From CAZMGD01 sp964565705 (GTDB lineage: Bacteria; Actinomycetota; Acidimicrobiia; Acidimicrobiales; Ilumatobacteraceae), in contig CAZMGD010000067.1 of assembly GCA_964565705.1 (NCBI GenBank), positions 1-22,085 of the forward strand: 22,085 nt of DNA. Direction: 5' to 3'. Numbering within the stretch: the first letter of the stretch is position 1; every line of letters starts with the position of its first letter. Both the position numbers and the translations under genes were made by a program. Of this stretch, positions 16,201 to 22,085 are shown piece by piece. Below the pieces are notes generated by a model, which worked only from the letters and a program-made list of their open reading frames with translations, made no database searches and had not been told where the DNA came from.

Positions 16201-18936
16201 CTACGGCCGGAACACCCCGGTGACGTCGATGATCGTCGCCGCAGCGGTGTCGCCGGCGTAGATCGCCAGGCCGCCGGCGGTCGGGACGATCGCCAGGTTG
16301 GCCACCGAGTCACCTGCTGCAGAGGCGTTGACCGACGACGTGACGATCGATGCGGGCTGCTCGCCCACCGTCAGGTAGCCGCCACTCGCCGGGTCGGTGA
16401 TCGTGACGTTGGCGACGATCCCGACGACCGACTGGAGTGGCTCGACGAGCGCCACCCAGCTGTTGCGGGCGATCCGGGCCGGCCGGGTGTCGACGAGACG
16501 GAGCGGTGGTCGAGGTTCGAACAGGCCCGAGGTCGAGATCGTCGCCGAGGTGCCCGTGAAGTACCCCGTCACATCCACGATCACGCGTCCGCCGATGTTC
16601 TGCCAGAGGCTGATCCCGCCGCTCGTGAGCGGAACCACCGTCGCCGCAGCTCGCGTCTGACCCGGGCCGTCGGTGTTGAGCACGCTGGCCGTCGGCTGCG
16701 GCGTGCCCGCACCCCAAGCCGTCACGTAGCCGCCGGCTGCGCTGCGGTCGACGGTGATGTTCACCGCAACGGCAGTGGCATCGGCAGGCACGCCCAGAGC
16801 CGCTGGCGTGAGCGTCGTCACCGTCTGCGGCGTGCCCGTGTCGAGCACGCGCGTCGACGAGATCGCCTGCAACCTGCCGGCAGAGGTCGCGCCGCTGGAT
16901 CGGAACACCCCGCCGATGTCGATGATGGTGCCGGTTCCGCAGGCCGACGTGTACACGTCGACGGCTCCGCCTGCACCGAGCTGTACGAGGGTCGTGTTCG
17001 CCCGGGTCTCGCCCGCACGGAAGTTGATGGTGGACACACCCGACCACGTCGTACCGGACGGCCAGATCGCTGCCCATCCATCCCCGCCCGCGCCGGGCAC
17101 GGTGATCGTCAGCGACGCCGCCGTCGCGTCGCTCGGCACGCCGGCCACCCCGCTCACGCCGACCCGGATCGTGCAGGCATCGATCACCGTGTACCCGAAG
17201 CCGAGCCGGGTGTCGGCGAGCCGGATCGGGCCCACCGAGGTGTAGGCCGATTGCCCGCTCGGCGTCGTGACCCAGTCGGGATTGACCGGCAGGATCACCT
17301 CGCCCTGGCCGTACGTGTTGTCGGGTCCGGCGGCCCCGCGATCGACCGCGTAGTGCTTCAGGTAGGCGGCGACCTGGGTCGGCGTGTAGTCGGGGAAGGC
17401 CGACAGCACCAGCGCCGCCGCACCCGAGACGGTGGGCGCCGCGGCGCTCGTGCCGCTGAAGCAGCCCACTGACGCATACGAGAGGTTCTGATAGCAGGAT
17501 GCGGCCGACACGTCCGGCTTGATTCGACCGTCGTTGGTCGGGCCCCGCCCGCTGCCGCTCCAGATCGTCACGCCGAGCGGCGGGTTGATCGCACCGACGC
17601 TGAGCATGCCGGGGCTACGGCTGTCCGCGGCCGGCTGCCCGGTGCTGAAGTCGGCGCTCGGGTACTCGATGCCGATGCCGTTCGACATGAACTCGAGGAC
17701 ATCGCCGGCGGTGCCCGAGCCGGGTGCGTAGCGGTAGACCGCGAGGGTGACCGGCTGTCCGGGTTCGCCGCAGTTCCCGCCGGCGGCCTCGATCGGAGGC
17801 GAACCGTTCTGCTGCGCGTCCTCGTATTCGTACAGGAAGGTGCTGCCGCTCTCGTCCAGGACGTACACGTCGTAGTCGGTGCGCTGCGCTGGCGCCATCC
17901 AGTCACTCCACCGGAACCCCATCAGGTAGGCGCAGGTGAAGCCGAGCAGTTCGTCGCCTGCCGCCGTGAACTCGAGCCAACCGTTGTTGTTCTCGTCGCG
18001 CCAGGTTCCTCGCCAGTAGCCGCCGTCGGCGGTGTTGCCGGCGGAGTTGACCCAGGTCATGCCCTTCGACACCGCGTAGTCGACCATCGCCGCCATCGGT
18101 CCCGTCCCGTCGCCAGGGCCGTCGAGCGGCGCCGCGAGGGAGCGGCTCAGGATGCGCACACCTTGTGCTGCCATGTAGTCGATCACGGCTTGGAGGTCGG
18201 CGGTCGTGACCGCCACGCCCAGGTACAGGGTCGCGCCGGGCGCCATGTCGGTGATCGACTCGGCGACGGCCACACCGTGCACGCTGGTCAGCGTGGTCCA
18301 GATGTTGCAGTTCGCCCCGTTGGAACGGCACACCGCCCCGGCCGCCTGCGCGATCTCTCCGGCCTGGAGTGCTGCGTTCCACGCCGATTGATCGAACCCG
18401 TCGATGATGCCGACCTTCACGCCCTGCCCGCGAAATCCGGCCTGCTGCCAGTCGTCGGCGTTGGTCTTCGTGACGTTCTCGCCGAGGCGGGGTCCGGCGG
18501 CCGGCAGGATGCCGGGCGCGTGCTGCGGGATCGAGACGTCGAGTGCGGGTGACAGGTAGTCGATCCCCGGCTCCGCCTCCAACGCGACGGCGCTGGAGGC
18601 GGGCACCAGCGCCTGGACGAGATGACCGGGCACCGCGCCCTCGATCGTGCCACCGGTTCGTTCGACCAGGGCTGTCAGCTCGTCGGTGGGAAGCGCAGAG
18701 TGCACCTCGACGCGCAGCATGCCTGCGGTGGACGGGTCCTGGTCGGGCAACGTCCTGCCGGCCTCGATCGCCGTCACCTGTTCGCGCAGCACCGAGCTGC
18801 TGAGGCCCGAGGGGTCGGAGGATTTCGTCGGTGTGGGAAGGGCACCCTCGTCCGCACCCCGTGCGACCCCGAACGGAAAGAGCGATGTCGCGCACACTGC
18901 CGCGATCGCCAGGATGTGCGTCGTGCGCCGATGCAT
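16201..18936 (-). CDS. Secreted subtilisin-like (S8) serine protease with three C-terminal DTR/DVTG repeats
   Basis: This is a 911-aa exported protease. MHRRTTHILAIAAVCATSLFPFGVARGA is a signal peptide, which sets the start at 18936; in-frame ATGs at 18954 and 18972 are less likely. A pro-region of about 120 residues precedes the S8 domain. The catalytic residues are visible: Asp179 (VGIIDGFD), His220 (SVHGVAVAE), oxyanion Asn301 (NSAGN) and Ser497 (FSGTSAAAP). About 195 residues separate Asn301 and Ser497, far more than in subtilisin. The insert (roughly 315-430: GFRWSDW...DYDVYVLDES) looks like a PPC-type beta domain, as in other large S8 enzymes. Residues 572-678, 696-793 and 813-909 are three repeats starting R(L/V)xDT and ending IID(I/V)xGxF, the same module as in the arylsulfotransferase-like protein. 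It lies downstream of leuS on the same strand. Confidence 0.9.
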   Translation of the reverse strand: MHRRTTHILAIAAVCATSLFPFGVARGADEGALPTPTKSSDPSGLSSSVLREQVTAIEAGRTLPDQDPSTAGMLRVEVHSALPTDELTALVERTGGTIEGAVPGHLVQALVPASSAVALEAEPGIDYLSPALDVSIPQHAPGILPAAGPRLGENVTKTNADDWQQAGFRGQGVKVGIIDGFDQSAWNAALQAGEIAQAAGAVCRSNGANCNIWTTLTSVHGVAVAESITDMAPGATLYLGVAVTTADLQAVIDYMAAQGVRILSRSLAAPLDGPGDGTGPMAAMVDYAVSKGMTWVNSAGNTADGGYWRGTWRDENNNGWLEFTAAGDELLGFTCAYLMGFRWSDWMAPAQRTDYDVYVLDESGSTFLYEYEDAQQNGSPPIEAAGGNCGEPGQPVTLAVYRYAPGSGTAGDVLEFMSNGIGIEYPSADFSTGQPAADSRSPGMLSVGAINPPLGVTIWSGSGRGPTNDGRIKPDVSAASCYQNLSYASVGCFSGTSAAAPTVSGAAALVLSAFPDYTPTQVAAYLKHYAVDRGAAGPDNTYGQGEVILPVNPDWVTTPSGQSAYTSVGPIRLADTRLGFGYTVIDACTIRVGVSGVAGVPSDATAASLTITVPGAGGDGWAAIWPSGTTWSGVSTINFRAGETRANTTLVQLGAGGAVDVYTSACGTGTIIDIGGVFRSSGATSAGRLQAISSTRVLDTGTPQTVTTLTPAALGVPADATAVAVNITVDRSAAGGYVTAWGAGTPQPTASVLNTDGPGQTRAAATVVPLTSGGISLWQNIGGRVIVDVTGYFTGTSATISTSGLFEPRPPLRLVDTRPARIARNSWVALVEPLQSVVGIVANVTITDPASGGYLTVGEQPASIVTSSVNASAAGDSVANLAIVPTAGGLAIYAGDTAAATIIDVTGVFRP

Positions 18937-19064
18937 GTCGGCCCCCCCATCCATACGTGGACGCCCGGACACGCCGCCACGACGTGTCGCCCGAAGGACC
19001 CGCCCGGATCCCTCCGGCGACTATAGGTCATGGCGAACGTGGCCCGCGTGAGCGCCTCGCCGGT
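18937..19064 (-). promoter_or_regulatory. Intergenic region upstream of the protease gene
   Basis: This 128-bp gap lies between leuS and the protease start. On the minus strand TATAGT (19020-19025) could be a -10 box; no good -35 is evident. A 6-bp dyad, GACACG/CGTGTC, with a 9-nt loop at 18968-18988 could be an operator or leader hairpin. A G-rich run just before the ATG (about 18942-18948) may serve as ribosome-binding site. No clear leuS terminator is seen. Confidence 0.35.
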
Positions 19065-20273
19065 TCAGATGACGACGTTGACCATCCGGCCGGGGACGAC
19101 GATGACCTTCTTCGGCACTGCGCCGGCGAGCGCCTCGGCGACCTTCGGCGCGGCGAGGGCCAGCACCTCCAGCTGATCGGTGCTCGCGTCGCTCGGTGCG
19201 GTGATTCGGTCGCGCACCTTGCCGTTGACCTGCACGGGGATCTCGACGGTGTCGTCGACCAGCAACGCCGGATCTGCTTCCGGGAACGGCACGTAGGTGA
19301 TCGTCTCGTCGTGGCCGAGCTTGGACCACAGCTCCTCGGCGATGTGCGGGCTCATCGGTGCGACCATCTGGACCAGCGGCTCGGCGACCGAGCGGGGCGC
19401 GGCGCCCGTGTCGCGCACCTGCTTCACCAGGGCGTCGTTGAGCTCGATCAGCTTGGCGATCGCAGTGTTGATCCGCAGGTGGTCCATGTCCGCGCGCACG
19501 CCGTCGATCGTGCGGTGCAGCGCCTTGCGAAGCTCGTCGCTGGGCTCGGTGTCGGCGACGTGCAGCTCGCCGGTCGCCTCGTCGACCAGGTTGCGCCACA
19601 GTCGCTGGAGGAACCGCTGCATGCCGACGATGTCGCGCGGGCTCCACGGGCGGCTGGCGTCGAGTGGGCCCATCGCCATCTCGTACAGACGGAACGTGTC
19701 CGCGCCGTACTGGTCGTACATCTCGTCGGGCGTCGCCACGTTCTTCAGGCTCTTGCCCATCTTCCCGTACTCGCGAGCGACGACCTCTCCGTTCCAGGTC
19801 CAGGTGCCGTCGCGCTCCTCGACGACCTCGGCCGCCGGCACGACCTGGCCGCGGGCGTCGCGGTAGGCGTAGGCCTCGATGTAGCCCTGGTTGAACAGGC
19901 GGTGGTACGGCTCCGAACTGGACACGTAGCCGAGGTCGAACAGCACCTTGTGCCAGAAGCGGGCGTAGAGCAGGTGCAGCACGGCGTGTTCGACACCACC
20001 GACATACAGATCCACGCCGCCGGCCGGGTTGTCCTGGCTGGGGGCCATCCAATAGGCTTCGGCTTCCTTGGAGACAAAGCGGTCGTTGTTGTTTTTGTCG
20101 AGGTAGCGCAGGTAGTACCAGCAGGAACCGGCCCATTGCGGCATCGAGTTGAATTCGCGGGTCCACTTTTGGCCGTCGAGCTCGACTTGGCGCCAAGCTT
20201 CCGGCGCGCGGCCCAGGGGCGGGCGCGGCGCGGCGTTGGCATCGTCGCTGGCGCTGGGGCGGAAGTCCTCCAT
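19065..20273 (-). CDS. leuS: Leucyl-tRNA synthetase, C-terminal part (after frameshift)
   Basis: This 402-aa open frame is the second part of a broken leuS. It contains the end of the catalytic Rossmann fold (FNSMPQWAGSCWYYLRYLD), the conserved block VGGVEHAVLHLLYARFWHKV (91-110), the class I signature as KMGKS (171-175; KMSKS in many LeuRS), the anticodon-binding helical domain and the C-terminal domain (VNGKVRDRI). The first ATG is an internal Met of the full enzyme (MEDFRP), not a natural start. Below about 19990 the codons are almost all G/C-ending and the protein resembles actinobacterial LeuRS. Above about 20000 codons such as TAT, GAT, GAA and GTT appear, matching the foreign-looking N-terminal part. 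Confidence 0.85.
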   Translation of the reverse strand: MEDFRPSASDDANAAPRPPLGRAPEAWRQVELDGQKWTREFNSMPQWAGSCWYYLRYLDKNNNDRFVSKEAEAYWMAPSQDNPAGGVDLYVGGVEHAVLHLLYARFWHKVLFDLGYVSSSEPYHRLFNQGYIEAYAYRDARGQVVPAAEVVEERDGTWTWNGEVVAREYGKMGKSLKNVATPDEMYDQYGADTFRLYEMAMGPLDASRPWSPRDIVGMQRFLQRLWRNLVDEATGELHVADTEPSDELRKALHRTIDGVRADMDHLRINTAIAKLIELNDALVKQVRDTGAAPRSVAEPLVQMVAPMSPHIAEELWSKLGHDETITYVPFPEADPALLVDDTVEIPVQVNGKVRDRITAPSDASTDQLEVLALAAPKVAEALAGAVPKKVIVVPGRMVNVVI

Positions 20274-21883
20274 GTGCGATGCTCCACCGGCAGCATCGCT
20301 TCAGGCACGGCGCGGATTTGGCCGCGGTTGGCCTCCTCGGCGCCATGCAAGATGGGGAAGGGCTCGCCCCAGTAACGCTGACGGCTAAACAGCCAGTCGC
20401 GCAGTTTGTACTGCACCTTGGCGCGGCCGAGTTCCCGCTCGTCCAGCCAGGCGATGGTCTTGGCCTTGGCGGTTTCGACCGGCAGGCCGTTGAGATCCAG
20501 GGAATCGTTGGCGGAGTTGATCAGGGCGCCGTCGCCTTCATGGGCTTTCTTCGACAGGTCATGGTCGGCGGGAGCCTGGACCACCGCCTTGATGGGGATG
20601 CCGAATTTGAGTGCAAAGGCATGGTCGCGCGCGTCATGGGCCGGCACCGCCATGATGGCGCCGGTGCCGTAGCCGGTCATCACATAGTCGGCGATCCACA
20701 CCGGGATTTTTTCGCCATTGACCGGGTTGACCACGAAAGAGCCGGTCCACACGCCGGTTTTCTCCTTGTCGCCCGAGCGCTCGATGCTGCTTTTTTGCGC
20801 CGCCGCCGCGATGTAGGCTTCGACCGCGTCTTTTTGCCCGAAGGTGGTCAGGTCGTGCACCAGTTCGTGCTCGGGTGCCAGCACCGCATAGGTGGCGCCA
20901 AACAAGGTGTCGGGGCGGGTGGTGAACACGGTGATCACCGCATCGCCTTCGGCCGTCACGAAATCGACCAGGGCGCCGGTGGATTTGCCGATCCAGTTGC
21001 GTTGCAGCAATTTGACCGACTCCGGCCAGTCCACCAGATCCAAATCCGCAATCAGGCGCTCGGCGTAGCAGGTGATGCGCAGCATCCACTGTTTGAGCGG
21101 GCGCTTGAACACCGGGAAGTTGCCGCGCTCGGAGCGGCCCTCGTTGGTCACTTCTTCATTGGCCAGCACGGTGCCCAATTGCGGGCACCAGTTGACTTCG
21201 ACCTCGTCCAGGAACGCCAGCCGCTGCGCATCGACGAAGGCGCGGCGCTCGTCGTTGGACATGGCGTGCCACTTGCGGGTGCCGATGTTGTCGCCAGAAA
21301 TGGCGCTGGCGCCCTGCGGGCTGCCGGGGATCACCAGCGCATTGTCAAAGGCGGCCTCAAAGCGGCCGGCTTCCATGTCGGCCACCAGCGCGGCGATCGG
21401 GCGGGATTTTTGCGCCGTGGGGTCGAACCAGGCGTCGAACAGGCGCAGGAAAATCCACTGGGTCCAGCGGTAATAATCCACATCGGTGGTGGCGAGTTGA
21501 CGGCTCCAGTCATAGCCCAGGCCCAATTTCTTCAATTGGGTCACCATGTTGGCGATGTTGGTTTCGGTGGTGACGCGCGGATGCACCCCGTGCTCGACCG
21601 CGAACTGCTCGGCCGGCAGGCCGAAGGCGTCGAAGCCCATCGGATGCAGCACATTGAAGCCGCGCATGGCTTTGTAGCGGCCCAAAATGTCGGTGGCGAT
21701 GTACCCCAGGGGGTGCCCGACATGCAGGCCCACGCCCGAAGGGTAGGGGAACATGTCCAGAACATAGTATTTGGGTTTGGCGGCGTCGAAGCCGGCCTCG
21801 CCAGGATTCAAAGTCCTGAAGGTTTGCGCCTGTTCCCAGACGGATTGCCATTTCTTTTCGATGGATTGGAAGTCGTATCTCAT
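19745..21883 (-). CDS. leuS: Leucyl-tRNA synthetase, N-terminal part, frameshifted
   Basis: The enzyme charges tRNA-Leu with leucine. Reading from ATG 21883, about 535 residues are true LeuRS. They include FPYPSGVGLHVGHPLGY with the HIGH-type motif HVGH (54-57), a CP1 editing domain with the Thr-rich TVFTTRPDT (about 317-325) and the editing Asp region AVPAHDARDHAFA (about 415), then SRQRYWGEPFPI. Near 20280 the frame is lost and the remaining residues to 19745 are out-of-frame. Adding one base at about 20274-20284 would join VE to SHMEDFRP and give a normal enzyme of about 939 aa. Codon use is less G/C-biased than elsewhere in the window. No Shine-Dalgarno precedes the ATG. Confidence 0.85.
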   Translation of the reverse strand: MRYDFQSIEKKWQSVWEQAQTFRTLNPGEAGFDAAKPKYYVLDMFPYPSGVGLHVGHPLGYIATDILGRYKAMRGFNVLHPMGFDAFGLPAEQFAVEHGVHPRVTTETNIANMVTQLKKLGLGYDWSRQLATTDVDYYRWTQWIFLRLFDAWFDPTAQKSRPIAALVADMEAGRFEAAFDNALVIPGSPQGASAISGDNIGTRKWHAMSNDERRAFVDAQRLAFLDEVEVNWCPQLGTVLANEEVTNEGRSERGNFPVFKRPLKQWMLRITCYAERLIADLDLVDWPESVKLLQRNWIGKSTGALVDFVTAEGDAVITVFTTRPDTLFGATYAVLAPEHELVHDLTTFGQKDAVEAYIAAAAQKSSIERSGDKEKTGVWTGSFVVNPVNGEKIPVWIADYVMTGYGTGAIMAVPAHDARDHAFALKFGIPIKAVVQAPADHDLSKKAHEGDGALINSANDSLDLNGLPVETAKAKTIAWLDERELGRAKVQYKLRDWLFSRQRYWGEPFPILHGAEEANRGQIRAVPEAMLPVEHRTWRTSAPAPATMPTPRRARPWAARRKLGAKSSSTAKSGPANSTRCRNGPVPAGTTCATSTKTTTTALSPRKPKPIGWPPARTTRPAAWICMSVVSNTPCCTCSTPASGTRCCSTSATCPVRSRTTACSTRATSRPTPTATPAARSCRRPRSSRSATAPGPGTERSSLASTGRWARA
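19925..20000. other. leuS: Composition break inside leuS (possible chimera junction)
   Basis: Reading the minus strand, the codons for GGVDLYVGGVE (just above 19990) include GAT, TAT, GGT and GAA. From HAVLHLLYARFWHKVLFDLG onward nearly every codon ends in G or C. The change falls in one of the most conserved LeuRS blocks, where DNA of different species can be alike enough for recombination or mis-assembly. Confidence 0.55.
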
Positions 21884-22085
21884 GGGGGAAGGATAACCGG
21901 GAGCGGCCGCTTGGCTCGCAGGGCTGGCGGGTCAAGGATGGGTGCCACGGACAGCGCAGCCGCGGCGGCGGAGTCGTCCGTGCGGTGGGCGCGGGTTGTT
22001 CCAGTTTCACGGACGACTCCGCTTCGCTGCGCTGTCCGTGGCACCCTCCCAGGGCTGGCGGGTGATGGAGCGCGGGTGTCCCCAC
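21884..22085. other. Region upstream of leuS holding an inverted-repeat element
   Basis: No gene is supported in these 202 bp. Most of it is the inverted-repeat element described separately. The bases directly before the leuS ATG (GGTTATCCTTCCCCC on the minus strand) carry no Shine-Dalgarno and no clear promoter. Confidence 0.5.
21940..22046. repeat. 107-bp inverted-repeat (hairpin/MITE-like) element
   Basis: The left arm 21940-21982 begins GGGTGCCACGGACAGCGCAG and ends GAGTCGTCCGTG. The right arm 22008-22046 is its reverse complement except for a small internal difference (CGCCGCGG versus TTCG), with a 25-nt loop. The outer part (20 bp) and the inner part (15 bp) pair perfectly. A 13-bp direct repeat, AGGGCTGGCGGGT, flanks it at 21920-21932 and 22051-22063. 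Confidence 0.75.

Noticed and set aside
19004..19017. Small inverted repeat CCGGATCCCTCCGG between leuS and the protease
   Set aside because: A 5-bp stem with a 4-nt loop is expected by chance in DNA this GC-rich, and no U-tract follows.
21510..22085. 191-aa minus-strand frame running off the right edge
   Set aside because: It overlaps leuS out of frame, runs through the inverted-repeat element, and has no recognisable domain.

Overview
The window is dense, GC-rich bacterial DNA. G/C-ending codons dominate, GTG and TTG starts are used, and reading frames often overlap by 4 nt. Together with a WS/DGAT-type acyltransferase and secreted enzymes carrying 'DTR...DVTGxF' repeats, this suggests a free-living Actinomycetota, possibly Acidimicrobiia. 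That placement is inferred, because there is no rRNA or other marker. The last ~2 kb (about 20000-22085) has visibly different codon use and looks as if it comes from another organism. No tRNA, rRNA, CRISPR array or transposase was seen, and no gene-free stretch exceeds 300 bp.

Left block. A secreted arylsulfotransferase-like protein (69-2765, minus) is divergent from a plus-strand run of nine genes (2851-12971). These are a WS/DGAT acyltransferase, an M20 metallopeptidase, a P1/S58 self-processing aminopeptidase or amidase, a complete five-gene peptide/opine/nickel-type ABC importer (lipoprotein receptor, two permeases, two ATPases) and a 2-oxoglutarate/Fe(II) oxygenase. Four junctions in this run are 4-nt stop/start overlaps. 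The simplest reading is a peptide or amide uptake and degradation locus: the importer brings in oligopeptide-like substrates, and the M20 and P1 enzymes hydrolyse them. A promoter-like region with a small hairpin lies just before the receptor gene.

Middle block. The oxygenase converges on an HTTM-type (vitamin-K-carboxylase-like) membrane protein, with a perfect 17-bp hairpin at the junction. The HTTM gene is translationally coupled to a small one-helix membrane protein. Fourteen bases away, a 595-aa protein starts in the opposite direction; it has an extracytoplasmic helical domain and about six C-terminal membrane helices. Its function is unrecognised. These three genes are the best candidate here for an undescribed membrane-associated system.

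Right block (minus strand). A secreted subtilisin-like protease carries three C-terminal copies of the repeat module that is N-terminal in the arylsulfotransferase-like protein. Upstream of it is leucyl-tRNA synthetase (leuS). The leuS gene is broken by a one-base frameshift near 20280, and its composition changes abruptly inside the highly conserved block near 19925-20000. The C-terminal half reads as actinobacterial. The N-terminal half and its upstream DNA read as foreign. The window ends in a 107-bp inverted-repeat element flanked by 13-bp direct repeats. An assembly chimera is the first explanation to exclude.
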